Assembly (NCBI RefSeq): GCF_047302285.1
Contig: NZ_CP154845.1
Span: 186,001 to 250,000 of the forward strand
Origin: Robertmurraya sp047302285
GTDB lineage: Bacteria; Bacillota; Bacilli; Bacillales; Cytobacillaceae
Direction: 5' to 3'
Length of the DNA: 64,000 bases
Shown here piece after piece: positions 26,763 to 36,175 of the stretch (position 1 is its first letter; each line of letters begins with the position of its first letter). The notes under the pieces are model-generated. The model made no database searches. It was not told the origin of the DNA and was given only the letters and a program-made list of their open reading frames with translations. The position numbers were made by a program, and so were the translations under genes.

Positions 26763-28310
26763 CTATTGTCTCGTTGAATTTACTAAATTTCTTTGATAAT
26801 TAGCGATTTCTGTATACTCATCTTTTAATTTATTTGAGAGGTTCGTGAAGATCGGGAGCAATTGTCGGTATTCCTTAGCTGCTTCTTCATTTGGCGTATG
26901 TTTCACCGTTTCACCGACCATTTCGTTTACGACCTCAAACGAATCCACTTTTCCTGTCGCATAAAGTCCTAGTATGCATGCGCCAAGACATGAACTTTCA
27001 TAGCTTTCGGGAACGACGACCTCAGATTCAAAAATATCGGCTAGCATTTGTCTCCAAACGGTTGATCTTGCAAAGCCACCCGTTGCTTGAATTCTTGTCA
27101 CAGGACCATCCATACATTCGGTTAATGCTTGAAAAACTGTATATAAATTGTATAGAACGCCTTCAAGGGCTGCTCGAATCATATGCTCCTTCTTATGAGA
27201 AAGAGTCAATCCAAAGAATGAGCCGCGTACATCTGGATTCCACAGTGGAGCGCGTTCTCCAGCAAGATAGGGATGAAAGATTAACCCATCCGCACCAGGT
27301 CGGACCTGTTCAGCGATTTTCGTTAATCGTTCATAAGGGTCAATCCCCAATCTTTTCGCTGTTTCGTTTTCAGAAGGGGCTAATTCATCGCGAATCCAGC
27401 GCAGGATCACACCGCCGTTATTGACAGGACCACCAATAACCCAATGATTTTCCGTTAAGGCATAACAGAACGTTCTTCCTTCTGGATCGGTTTGGGGCTG
27501 GTCAATCACCGTGCGAATCGCTCCGCTTGTCCCAATCGTGATCGCAATTTCACCTTTTCGGAAAGCATTGACACCTAAATTAGAAAGAACGCCATCGCTA
27601 GCACCGATAATAAAAGGGATCTCAGGATCGATGCCGATTTGTTTTGCTAAATTAGGAGCACAGCCGGTGAACGACTTTGTTGTCGGAACAAGCTCTGATA
27701 ATTGATCCCTAGTGATTCCTGCCATCGATAAGGCTTCCTCATCCCAGTCTAATGTATGAAGGTTCATCATCCCCATGCAAGATGCTAACGAATGATCAAC
27801 AACATATTTGTCAAAAAACTTCTTAAAAATATATTCTTTAATGCCAATGTATTTTTTAGTCTTCGTCGCGATTTCTGGTCGTTCATGAACAATCCAAGCA
27901 ATTTTACATAATGGGGACATCGGGTGAATCGGTGTTCCAGTCCGTCTATAAATTTCATGGCCATTCCATTCTTCGTTGATCTTTCGAGCCCATCCTTCGC
28001 TGCGATTATCTGCCCAAGTGATAACTGGAGTAAGAGGTTGATCCTGTTCGTCCATCGCAATGACACTGTGCATCGCACTACTAAAAGACACAAATAAAAG
28101 CTTTTTCTCAGAATGTTTTTTCATAATCAATGTCATCACTTGTTGAACTGCTTGAAAAATTTCTTCAGGATTTTGTTCAGCTGTAGATATATCTGGCGTG
28201 TGAAGGGGATATCCGACATTTTCATGTTGAATGACTTCGCCTTGTTCACTAAATAATACGGCCTTTGTACTGGTTGTCCCAATATCAATCCCTAACATGT
28301 AGTTAGTCAT
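26763..28310 (-). CDS. gntK: Gluconokinase (FGGY family)
   Basis: The 515-aa kinase phosphorylates gluconate at C6. The N-terminal phosphate-binding segment LGIDIGTTSTKAVLF and the FGGY C-terminal region (AGERAPLWNPDVRGSFFGL, GGFARSTVWRQMLADIF) are present. It overlaps the gntR stop by 8 bases, indicating translational coupling. Gene context with gntR and gntZ supports gluconate rather than xylulose or glycerol as substrate. Confidence 0.93.
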   Translation of the reverse strand: MTNYMLGIDIGTTSTKAVLFSEQGEVIQHENVGYPLHTPDISTAEQNPEEIFQAVQQVMTLIMKKHSEKKLLFVSFSSAMHSVIAMDEQDQPLTPVITWADNRSEGWARKINEEWNGHEIYRRTGTPIHPMSPLCKIAWIVHERPEIATKTKKYIGIKEYIFKKFFDKYVVDHSLASCMGMMNLHTLDWDEEALSMAGITRDQLSELVPTTKSFTGCAPNLAKQIGIDPEIPFIIGASDGVLSNLGVNAFRKGEIAITIGTSGAIRTVIDQPQTDPEGRTFCYALTENHWVIGGPVNNGGVILRWIRDELAPSENETAKRLGIDPYERLTKIAEQVRPGADGLIFHPYLAGERAPLWNPDVRGSFFGLTLSHKKEHMIRAALEGVLYNLYTVFQALTECMDGPVTRIQATGGFARSTVWRQMLADIFESEVVVPESYESSCLGACILGLYATGKVDSFEVVNEMVGETVKHTPNEEAAKEYRQLLPIFTNLSNKLKDEYTEIANYQRNLVNSTRQ

Positions 28311-29034
28311 CTTGTTGTTCTACTCCTTTAGTTAGCATTTGTTGTGAGCTCCATAAATCTTCAACTTTCTCTTGTACATCATCAAAGTTATTGTGTAAAG
28401 ATTGAACCATCAGGTTTCGATCTTTTGCTTTTATCGCTTCTATATACAATTCATGGTTGTCAATAATTCTTGTAAAATCCTCATTTTTTTCTGCAAAACG
28501 CATTCGCATCGATAAAAGAATGAAGCCTTCCATAACGGGCTTTAAGTTTTCCCAAATCATCAGGATATAAGAGTGGTTAATGGAACGGATGATCGTTTCG
28601 TGAAACAACACATCTTGTAAGGAAAATTCATCTGCATCGGAATAATTAATGGCCACTTTCATCATTTCTACTATTTTGCTAAGTTCCTTTGCTAAATGAT
28701 TCGTATCCATTTTTACGAGACGCTCAAAAACGAATGATTCAATCAATAAGCGCACATCGTAAATTTCTTCGATCTCTTTATCAGTAAGCCCGATCACGAC
28801 CGCTCCCATTCTTTCTAAACGAATCATATTTTCAGAAGCCAATATTTTTAATGCTTCTCGAATAGGTGAACGACTTACAGAAAAATCGGCGGCCAATTTA
28901 TTTTCAGAGAGAACTGTACCACTTGGGGTTAAACCAGAAATAATTCGCATCCGTAGCTCATGGGCTACGCGCTCACCTGAAGAAGCTTTAGAAAGCCATT
29001 TTTCTGGGTATATAAATGTAATAGGTTCAGTCAT
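28303..29034 (-). CDS. gntR: GntR-type repressor of the gluconate operon
   Basis: The 243-aa protein has an N-terminal winged helix (about 18-80, ENKLAADFSVSRSPIREALKIL) and a C-terminal FCD all-helical effector domain. It heads the gnt operon behind a promoter carrying the ATACTTGTATACAAGTAT operator. In B. subtilis GntR leaves its operator when gluconate binds. Length and position match. Confidence 0.92.
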   Translation of the reverse strand: MTEPITFIYPEKWLSKASSGERVAHELRMRIISGLTPSGTVLSENKLAADFSVSRSPIREALKILASENMIRLERMGAVVIGLTDKEIEEIYDVRLLIESFVFERLVKMDTNHLAKELSKIVEMMKVAINYSDADEFSLQDVLFHETIIRSINHSYILMIWENLKPVMEGFILLSMRMRFAEKNEDFTRIIDNHELYIEAIKAKDRNLMVQSLHNNFDDVQEKVEDLWSSQQMLTKGVEQQDD

Positions 29035-29050
29035 AAGTCCACCTTCAATG

Positions 29051-29132
29051 CTTGAATATTCAAGTATTCAAGAGTCAGAATCCAAGTATACTTGTATACA
29101 AGTATTATAATCTAATTCAAGAAATATGTAAA
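29051..29132 (-). promoter_or_regulatory. gnt promoter with GntR operators
   Basis: On the minus strand TTTACA (29132-29127) and TATAAT (29109-29104) are 17 bp apart. The perfect 18-bp palindrome ATACTTGTATACAAGTAT at 29088-29105 overlaps the -10 box and matches my recollection of the B. subtilis GntR operator. A second perfect palindrome, CTTGAATATTCAAG, lies downstream at 29051-29064. The right half of a cre-like element (GCGTTTACA) overlaps the -35 box; the left half does not match. Confidence 0.8.
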
Positions 29133-29208
29133 CGCTTTTCATAAGAAAGGAATTTCGTTAGTATTCTAATTAATACGTTCAATTGCGAAAGACATAAGGA
29201 GGCAAACG

Positions 29209-30840
29209 ATGTTAAAAAAATTTTTCTTTATTTGCTTCTCCATCGTGATTTTGGGATTCGTGATTTTCTTTTTTTTCAGAGGGGAAGATGAGAATAAAGG
29301 ATCAGAAAAAGTGGAGGATACCTTCCTACAAGAAATACAGATATGGTCACAAAAAGGGATGATTATGGATGCCCCGATTATAGCTGGTGATTCCCAATAT
29401 AATGAGGTTGCCGAAATACTGGGGGAGTATGAGAATCTCGATGAGACGTCCATTGGTCCGTTTGCAGTTTATCCAAATCATCAAATGACGATTGGATATC
29501 GGAACTCAGTTGCAATTGATTTACGTTCATATGATAAGAAATTACAAGACATTCACTATCAAGAAATCGTCGATCGATTTGGGGAACCGGATGAAAAGAA
29601 GTATTACCAAGATAGTGAATTTGATCAAATCATTTTAATCTATCAAGTAAACCGAGATTATCAGTTAAAATGGATTCTTGATAGACCAACTGAGCAAGAA
29701 CCCAATCCTCCTGTTCATCATACTTCCCTAGTAGCAATGGAAACGCCGAAACAAGCATCCGTATCTGAAACGATTAAGAATATGAGCATTGATGAAAAGC
29801 TTGGACAGATGATCTTTGCAGGTATCCCAGGAAAACAAATAGATGAAGGAGCGGAGCGCTTAATTCAGGAGTACAAAGTAGGCGGAATTATTGTGAATGG
29901 TAAAAATATTGCTACTCCTGATCAAACAGTAGCATATATCAATGCTTTAAAATCCCTTAATAACTTAAATGAAATTCCACTCTTTTTCGGGATTGATCAA
30001 GAAGGTGGAAGGATTGCCAAGCTTCCAGGGGATTTAAAGTCAATGCCTACTAATATGGAAATAGGGCAAAAATATAATCCTTCCTTATCCTTTGAAATCG
30101 GCAGCCTTTTAGGAAAATTAGTTAAGGCTTACGGGTTTAATATAAATTTTGCCCCTGTTTTGGATGTGAATAGCAATCCTGAAAATCCGGTCATTGGTGA
30201 TCGTTCATTTGGCGATAATCCAAATGTGGTTAGTGAACTGGGGATAGCGACGATGAAAGGGTTGAAATCGGAGAATATCATCCCGACCATTAAACACTTC
30301 CCAGGGCATGGTGATACTTCGGTAGATTCTCATGTCGAGCTACCTACTGTTCATAAAACGCTCGCAGAACTTGAAGAAATGGAATTAATTCCATTTAAAG
30401 AAGCTATTGGTGAGGGTGCGGATATGGTCATGGTCGCCCATATCTTACTACCAAAGATCGATCCCGATTATCCATCTTCCATGTCTAAGAACATCATCAC
30501 AGATCTTTTAAGAGAAAAGTTGGAGTTTACTGGAGTTGTCATCACGGATGATATGACGATGGAGGCGATTGCGGGCAACTTTGATCTAGGACGTGCTGCC
30601 GTCACTTCCGTGCAAGCCGGAAGTGATATCATCATGGTTGCCCATGGTGATGACAACATGATAAAGGTCATTGCAGCATTAAAGAAAGCAGTAGAGAATG
30701 GAGAAATTGAAGAGGAGAGAATAAATGAAAGTGTGACAAGAATTCTTCAACTAAAGGAAAACTATCATCTTGATGATTCGTATGTGGAAGAAGTCAATAA
30801 TGATGAACTGGAACAACTGATTGAAGCAGTTCATTTTTAA
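29209..30840 (+). CDS. Membrane-anchored GH3 beta-N-acetylhexosaminidase-like protein with DUF4309-like N-terminus
   Basis: The 543-aa protein starts with a signal-anchor helix (about 4-23, no lipobox). A YjgB/DUF4309-like domain follows at about 38-158 (IQIWSQKGMIMDAPIIAG, VDRFGEPDE). A GH3 N-terminal barrel spans about 188-510. NagZ-type catalytic landmarks are present: KHFPGHGDTSVDSH (about 362-375) and the nucleophile region ITDDMTM (about 445-451). It should cleave GlcNAc from cell-wall muropeptides outside the membrane. The DUF4309 fusion is less usual. It is monocistronic and diverges from gntR. Confidence 0.85.
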   Translation: MLKKFFFICFSIVILGFVIFFFFRGEDENKGSEKVEDTFLQEIQIWSQKGMIMDAPIIAGDSQYNEVAEILGEYENLDETSIGPFAVYPNHQMTIGYRNSVAIDLRSYDKKLQDIHYQEIVDRFGEPDEKKYYQDSEFDQIILIYQVNRDYQLKWILDRPTEQEPNPPVHHTSLVAMETPKQASVSETIKNMSIDEKLGQMIFAGIPGKQIDEGAERLIQEYKVGGIIVNGKNIATPDQTVAYINALKSLNNLNEIPLFFGIDQEGGRIAKLPGDLKSMPTNMEIGQKYNPSLSFEIGSLLGKLVKAYGFNINFAPVLDVNSNPENPVIGDRSFGDNPNVVSELGIATMKGLKSENIIPTIKHFPGHGDTSVDSHVELPTVHKTLAELEEMELIPFKEAIGEGADMVMVAHILLPKIDPDYPSSMSKNIITDLLREKLEFTGVVITDDMTMEAIAGNFDLGRAAVTSVQAGSDIIMVAHGDDNMIKVIAALKKAVENGEIEEERINESVTRILQLKENYHLDDSYVEEVNNDELEQLIEAVHF

Positions 30841-30855
30841 TTACGTTTGGCAAAT

Positions 30856-30890
30856 AATTGAGGCTATTCTATTAGTGAATAGCCTCAATT
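30856..30890. terminator. Hairpin after the GH3 gene
   Basis: A 14-bp perfect inverted repeat, AATTGAGGCTATTC and its complement, flanks a 7-base loop. There is no long T run, so it is terminator-like rather than certain. Confidence 0.55.
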
Positions 30891-31274
30891 AATGAATGAA
30901 AAGCTTAAGGTCCGCATTTATCAGTTACTAGTTTAGGTTAATTTACCAAGCTGAATAATTACCCTCTAAATTTGGCTTAATTTACTTCTGCTTGCTAATC
31001 GGATTAAGGAGATTAAGCTCTCTTATTAAAAGGCTCATTTAAATGTAATGTGTTTTCATTTATTTCAGTGTCAGAAAAGACAGGGGGTTTCGCAAACATT
31101 GTTGCTTTTTTGAAAAGAGCAAGCGAAAAGTACCTTCGCACACTTCATTTATAGCATTGCCTGTAATAGAACTTCTAGGTATTTACATAAATCACTACCT
31201 AAAACAATTTAAGGAATTTCTGTGAATATGTAACGGGAATACTATCAATAATAAGGGAAAAAGGACTTAATTAA
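30891..31274. other. Intergenic region upstream of the germination operon
   Basis: About 380 bp without a convincing gene. Near its end GAATA at 31224-31228, then 17 bp, then CAATAATA resembles a forespore sigma-G promoter only loosely. A forespore promoter is expected here because germinant receptor operons are sigma-G dependent. Confidence 0.35.
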
Positions 31275-32363
31275 ATGGAGCATAAATTAAGGTATATTTC
31301 CGTTGTTTATATGATTTTACTATCCGTTGGTCTTTTTGCCCATGTTGAGATTATTCCATTCTTGTTAAGAATAGCAAAAAGAGATTCTTGGATAACGATT
31401 CTATTAACAGTCATTATTCTACCTGTATGGATAAATCTTCTTTACAAAATAGTTGCCATCGTTAAGACGCGTTCCATTATTCAGCTAATGAGGGATCACG
31501 GGAGTACATTTAGTTATTACATGCTATTTTTGCCATTGTGTTTTTACATGCTGATGAGCGCTTTTGTGACAGCAAAGGATATAATTTTTTGGTCCCAATT
31601 AAGTTATATGCAGGGATTTAATAGTTTTATTCTTGCCTTTGTGCTGCTTATCTTCTGTTTGCTAGCTACAGAATCTGGTTTGTTTTCCATTGGTCTCTTA
31701 AGCAGTATTCTCTGTCCTTTAGTCATTTTATTTGGTTTTTTTATCTCGTTTGCAAATATGGGTAAAAAGCATTATGAACTTTTACTTCCATTGTTTTCGG
31801 ATGGCTATTTACCAATGATGCAGGGTTTTTTTTATACTTCTTTACCAATCTTCGAGTTGTTTATCATCATCTTTTTAACACCTGTATTAAAAAAGGTTAT
31901 TTCAAATAAACAATTATTACTTGTTGGGTTGGTGATCATTGGGCTAATGCTAGGACCAACTGTTGGAGCCATTACCGAGTTTGGGCCAAAGCAATCGGCC
32001 GAGTTTCAATTTCCCGCTTATGAAGAGTGGCGCTTGATAGCCATTGGTCGATATTTCTCTCATGCCGACTTTTTCGCAATTTTTCAATGGCTATCTGGCG
32101 GAGTCATTAGAATTAGTTTATTTATCTTTATTACAAGCAGAATTCTAACAAAAGGGGAGACTAATGCAAAAGTAGTAAGAGGCATATATACAATTCTTTT
32201 AATCGCTTGTAGTTATCCAATTGCTCAAAGTCTTTACACCAGCATTGTATATGAATATTTTAGACCGCTTTCATTCGTATTATTAACCGTCCAAATTTCA
32301 ATCTTTACAGTATATGTTATGAAACATAAACAAATGTGGTCAGGGGGCAAAATTGAATCATGA
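31275..32363 (+). CDS. Spore germination receptor B subunit (GerAB/GerKB family permease)
   Basis: The 362-aa protein of about ten membrane helices belongs to the APC-like spore germination family. It forms the germinant-binding part of the inner spore membrane receptor. Features include the N-terminal hydrophobic run and the loop GAITEFGPKQSAEFQFPAYEEW. GAAAAAGGAC precedes the ATG. It overlaps the A-subunit gene by 4 bases (ATGA). The B-A-C gene order differs from the more common A-B-C. Confidence 0.9.
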   Translation: MEHKLRYISVVYMILLSVGLFAHVEIIPFLLRIAKRDSWITILLTVIILPVWINLLYKIVAIVKTRSIIQLMRDHGSTFSYYMLFLPLCFYMLMSAFVTAKDIIFWSQLSYMQGFNSFILAFVLLIFCLLATESGLFSIGLLSSILCPLVILFGFFISFANMGKKHYELLLPLFSDGYLPMMQGFFYTSLPIFELFIIIFLTPVLKKVISNKQLLLVGLVIIGLMLGPTVGAITEFGPKQSAEFQFPAYEEWRLIAIGRYFSHADFFAIFQWLSGGVIRISLFIFITSRILTKGETNAKVVRGIYTILLIACSYPIAQSLYTSIVYEYFRPLSFVLLTVQISIFTVYVMKHKQMWSGGKIES

Positions 32364-33772
32364 ATGAACATCCTTTCGCATTGGAAAACCTACGTCAGCT
32401 TTTCAATTATTCTTCAGATATTGAAATAAGGGAAGCGGATACGATGGGAAATCCTTCTACCTTTGTGTATTGTAAACCTTTAACAGATGTTAGCCTGATT
32501 CATTCTATCGTTTTGCCCTCAATTGAAACTTCAAACTCCCTCTATCAGTCATTGCAAATGGAGATTTATTGCAAAGAAGAAATGGATTCAGAAAAAATAG
32601 AGCAGGAAATTTTTTCTGGAAAGCTCATGGTTATCCCTTTTGGTGAGAAGATATATTTATATAACATAAGTAAATCACCATCAAGACAGCCTGATGAGGC
32701 TGTAACAGAGGTGTCGATTCGTGGTCCAAAGGATGGATTTGTCGAGAGTATAGAAACGAATTTAGGTTTAATCCGCAAACGATTACGGACAAAATCTTTA
32801 GTAGTAGAAGATTACATTATTGGTAAAAGAACGAATACTAGAATTTCCCTTCTATATTTAAAAGATATAATCAATGATCAAGTTTTAAGAGATATCCAAA
32901 ACCGTCTGTTAGCTTTGGATATTGATATATTAACAAGTACATCCATGCTGATGGAACAGATCGTGGACAATAAATTCTCTCTTATTCCCATTGGGAATTA
33001 TTCAGGTAGAGCTGACTTTGTTGCAGAAGCACTTAATCAAGGAAGGTTTACCATTATAATTGATGGAGCACCTACAGCATTAATTGCGCCGATCAATCTT
33101 TCATTTTTATTGAAAACATCTGAAGATGAGAACACTAGTTTTTATTATGCAACGATTGAAAGAATTTTAAGATTGGCTGGTCTAAGTATAACGACGTTTT
33201 TACCAGGCTTTTATACGGCCTTGATTACCCATAATGTTGGACAATTACCATTACCACTCATTGCTACCATTACAGTTTCAAGAATGGGACTACCATTTTC
33301 CCCCGTCATTGAAATTTTCCTTATGCTATTCATGTTTGAGCTATTTAGAGAAGGAGGAGCGCGCTTACCTAAGGGAATAGGACAAACTGTTGCAGTTCTT
33401 GGTGGTCTGATCATTGGGGATGCTGCTATTCGAGGAGGAATTACTTCTCCTGCTACTCTTGTCGTCATCGGGGTCACAGCTATATCTAGTTTTACTCTAA
33501 TTAACCAGTCTCTAGCGGGTAATATTTTCTATGTAAGGTTGTTTGTTCTCCTTTTTAGTTACTTCATGGGAATCTATGGTTTTTTCATTAGTTTGATGTT
33601 TATTATATTGATTTTAGCAAGGACAAAGTCATTTGGAGTGCCAATATTAGCAGATGTATCATCCCAAAATGGGAAAGATATTTGGCTTAGCTTTTTCCGT
33701 CCCCCATTTATGTTCATGAAAAAAAGAAATGCATCTTTGGGGATTAAGGATGGCACAAGATCGGGTGAGTAG
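32360..33772 (+). CDS. Spore germination receptor A subunit (GerAA/GerKA family)
   Basis: The 470-aa protein has a hydrophilic N-terminal domain (about 1-250) and four to five C-terminal membrane helices. Family motifs are visible: SIRGPKDGFVESIETNLGLI, VEDYIIGKRTNTRISLLYL, GNYSGRADFVAEALNQGRF and GGLIIGDAAIRGGITSPATLVVIG. It is part of the germinant receptor with the flanking B and C subunits. Its stop directly abuts the C-subunit ATG. Confidence 0.93.
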   Translation: MNEHPFALENLRQLFNYSSDIEIREADTMGNPSTFVYCKPLTDVSLIHSIVLPSIETSNSLYQSLQMEIYCKEEMDSEKIEQEIFSGKLMVIPFGEKIYLYNISKSPSRQPDEAVTEVSIRGPKDGFVESIETNLGLIRKRLRTKSLVVEDYIIGKRTNTRISLLYLKDIINDQVLRDIQNRLLALDIDILTSTSMLMEQIVDNKFSLIPIGNYSGRADFVAEALNQGRFTIIIDGAPTALIAPINLSFLLKTSEDENTSFYYATIERILRLAGLSITTFLPGFYTALITHNVGQLPLPLIATITVSRMGLPFSPVIEIFLMLFMFELFREGGARLPKGIGQTVAVLGGLIIGDAAIRGGITSPATLVVIGVTAISSFTLINQSLAGNIFYVRLFVLLFSYFMGIYGFFISLMFIILILARTKSFGVPILADVSSQNGKDIWLSFFRPPFMFMKKRNASLGIKDGTRSGE

Positions 33773-34927
33773 ATGAAGAAATTTATATATATGACCTTCT
33801 TATGTTCTGTACTAACAGGGTGTATTAAAATTAATGAAATTCAAAGCCAAGCATATGCAGTGGGCATAGGAATTGACTATGTAAATGATGAATATTATGT
33901 GATATTACAATTCCTGGATTTTTCAAATGTGGCGAAATCAGAGCAGGGAAAAAATACAGAGCCGAGCCCAGTATGGATTAGTGAAGGAAAAGGGAAGACA
34001 GTAAGTGAAGCGATCACAAACATTTATGAGGGAATACAAGTACCTGTGAATTACGACCAAATTAGTTTATGTCTCTTTAGTGAATCAATATTGGATAATA
34101 GGATAGAGGAAGCTTTAGAGTTTTTAGATACAAATTTCAATATACGTCTGACGGCTTGGGTTTATGGAACAGCGAACTCTATCTCCAAAATATTCACGAC
34201 AAAACTTCCGTTTTATTATGCTTTCTCCTATTCACGGCTCGTTCAGCCTCAGTATATGCAGCAACAAAATTCAACTATCCCGTCTATTTCACTGCAAGAA
34301 TTGATTTATATGAATAATGAGGATACAAAAACGCTTCTTCTTCCAAGCATATCGATAGATGACGTTATCATAAAGGAGGATTTAAAACAAATACCTGTGA
34401 CTGTTTTTAATGGGGCATACATCATGAAGGGTACAGAATTGAAGGGGCATTTAACAAAAAAGGAGATCGAGGGATACATTCGAGTGAATAACGAGTCAGT
34501 TCGCTCCACTTTGATGGTTGTTGATGGAGAAAAAGAAAGTGGGAAGTTTATCGATATAGAATTACTCAATCCTAAGGTGAAAAGAAAAATAATAGAAGAT
34601 GATGATACGGTGAGAGTCGGTTTAGATATAAAGGTCTCAACTGTAATTAGGGAATCAAGAATGAAGGTTCTTGCTCCTAAAGTAAAAAAAGAGGTGAAAG
34701 AGAAAATAAGAAATGATGTATACTCAGCCTATCTTAAAAGTCGAGAAATGGGCGGAGACATTTATCAATTTGAAGACTATCTTTATCGATTTTGGCCAAA
34801 GGAGTGGTGGAGGCTTCAAACAGAGGGGGAACTCCCAATCTTAAATAAAGAAGATGTCCATGTAGAAATTAAGCCTTTTAAAAGCATTAATAGAGTGGAC
34901 TCTGGTATTGACGCATTTTTAAAATAA
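33773..34927 (+). CDS. Spore germination receptor C subunit lipoprotein (GerC family)
   Basis: The 384-aa protein begins with a lipoprotein signal peptide ending in the lipobox LTGC (Cys17). A GerAC-type domain follows (QAYAVGIGIDYVNDEYYVILQFLDF near the start, DVYSAYLKSREMGGDIYQFEDYLYRFWPKEWW near the end). It is anchored to the outer face of the spore inner membrane and completes the receptor. It is the last gene of the operon and ends before a strong terminator. Confidence 0.92.
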   Translation: MKKFIYMTFLCSVLTGCIKINEIQSQAYAVGIGIDYVNDEYYVILQFLDFSNVAKSEQGKNTEPSPVWISEGKGKTVSEAITNIYEGIQVPVNYDQISLCLFSESILDNRIEEALEFLDTNFNIRLTAWVYGTANSISKIFTTKLPFYYAFSYSRLVQPQYMQQQNSTIPSISLQELIYMNNEDTKTLLLPSISIDDVIIKEDLKQIPVTVFNGAYIMKGTELKGHLTKKEIEGYIRVNNESVRSTLMVVDGEKESGKFIDIELLNPKVKRKIIEDDDTVRVGLDIKVSTVIRESRMKVLAPKVKKEVKEKIRNDVYSAYLKSREMGGDIYQFEDYLYRFWPKEWWRLQTEGELPILNKEDVHVEIKPFKSINRVDSGIDAFLK

Positions 34928-34961
34928 GCAAAGTCATTATATGTTATGTTTGAAAAATAAG

Positions 34962-35000
34962 AAAGGACATACCAGATATAAGAATCTGTTATGTCCTTTA
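34962..35000. terminator. Bidirectional terminator between the germination operon and the SDR gene
   Basis: AAAGGACATA pairs with TATGTCCTTT, with an inner AGAT/ATCT stem. It lies between converging genes. Confidence 0.75.
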
Positions 35001-35006
35001 TGTGTT

Positions 35007-35723
35007 TTACGGATTGGTTGACCATAGTCCTGCAGTTTTGACGAACACTCTAGGATTCAGTTTTAAACCAGCTACAAGAAGATCTGCGAGATCCTCTGGT
35101 TGCATCACATTTTCAGGATTTCCAGAAATAAGATTCGTTTCAATCGCTAGATCTGTGGCAACCGTACTTGGTGTTAAGGCTGTTACACGAATATTATGCT
35201 TTCTGACTTCAAGGGCAAGAGATTCCGTTAACCCTAATACAGCGAATTTAGATGAACTATATGCACTTGTTACAGGGGCACCCTTTTGACCAGCTGTTGA
35301 AGAAATATTGACAATATCGCCTGACTTTCTTTCAATCATTTCTGGTAAAACCGCTCTCGTCACATTATATACACCCATTACATTGACGCGAATAATGTTT
35401 TCCCATTCTTCAGGTGTTAAATCAAGGAACCCTCCGAATTTAGCTGTTCCGGCGTTGTTGATCAGGATATCAATAGGTCCAAGATCAGCCTTGATATGCT
35501 CGACTGCATGGGTAACGGCTTCAAGATCCGCCACATCTGCCGTTGCTGCTGAAATATTTATATCATAGGCTTCTAGTTCAGTTGTAACCTTTTCAAGATT
35601 GGACATCGTTAAGCCGATTAACCCTAGATTAACGCCTTCTTTTGCTAATGCGATCGCAACAGCACGTCCGATTCCTCTACCTGCTCCGGTAATGATCGCT
35701 GTTTTTCCTTTTAGTGAGATCAT
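35007..35723 (-). CDS. Short-chain dehydrogenase/reductase (FabG-like)
   Basis: The 238-aa SDR has the cofactor motif TGAGRGIG (about 12-19), NNAGTAKFG, and the catalytic Ser and YxxxK (SSTAGQKGAPVTSAYSSSK, about 140-158). The motif suggests NADP(H) preference. It is often annotated 3-ketoacyl-ACP reductase, but a stand-alone copy outside a fab cluster may act on other carbonyls. It is a single gene converging with the germination operon. Confidence 0.87.
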   Translation of the reverse strand: MISLKGKTAIITGAGRGIGRAVAIALAKEGVNLGLIGLTMSNLEKVTTELEAYDINISAATADVADLEAVTHAVEHIKADLGPIDILINNAGTAKFGGFLDLTPEEWENIIRVNVMGVYNVTRAVLPEMIERKSGDIVNISSTAGQKGAPVTSAYSSSKFAVLGLTESLALEVRKHNIRVTALTPSTVATDLAIETNLISGNPENVMQPEDLADLLVAGLKLNPRVFVKTAGLWSTNP

Positions 35724-35807
35724 ATCATCATTCCTTATCTAAGAATTTTAAAAACATCATAACTGTAATTAAAAACGAAGGCGGATGAAAAAGCAAAAAA
35801 TTAACCT

Positions 35808-36158
35808 CTATTTCTCCATGTCATCACTAACTGGTTGCACATTTAACTGGTCTAACATTTGAATCGTATCGACTAAATGATTGTTAAAAATTTGACGAGC
35901 AACGGAAAGAAGGTCAACAATCATTGGATCGCGAAGGGAATAAATAACGCGATTTCCGTCTTTCGTCCCTGTCACAATATTTTTTCCGCGAAGTATGGTT
36001 AATTGCTGAGAAACAGCAGAACCCTCGCTCCCAGCAAGGCTTTGGATTTCATTGACACTTTTATCACCCTCAGCCAATAACTCAAGGATTTTGATCCTAA
36101 GTGGATGGGCAAGTGCTTTAAAAAAGTCAGCTTTGAACTTTTGCATTTCTAAATTCAA
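35808..36158 (-). CDS. ArsR-family regulator without metal-binding cysteines
   Basis: The 116-aa winged-helix protein has FFKALAHPLRIKILELLAEGDKSVNEIQ and the recognition helix SAVSQQLTILRGKNIV. It contains no cysteine, so it lacks the ELCVCDL-type thiol site of arsenic or cadmium sensors and probably senses something else. It lies 17 bases after the SulP gene and is probably co-transcribed with it and autoregulatory. Confidence 0.87.
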   Translation of the reverse strand: MNLEMQKFKADFFKALAHPLRIKILELLAEGDKSVNEIQSLAGSEGSAVSQQLTILRGKNIVTGTKDGNRVIYSLRDPMIVDLLSVARQIFNNHLVDTIQMLDQLNVQPVSDDMEK

Positions 36159-36175
36159 TTTATCTTCCTCCCATA

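Noticed and set aside
26891..27424. 177-codon frame antisense to gntK
   Set aside because: It lies wholly within the well-supported gntK gene, has no ribosome binding site and has low-complexity basic composition.
29127..29150. Full cre site at the gnt promoter
   Set aside because: Only the right half fits the consensus; the left half mismatches two key bases.
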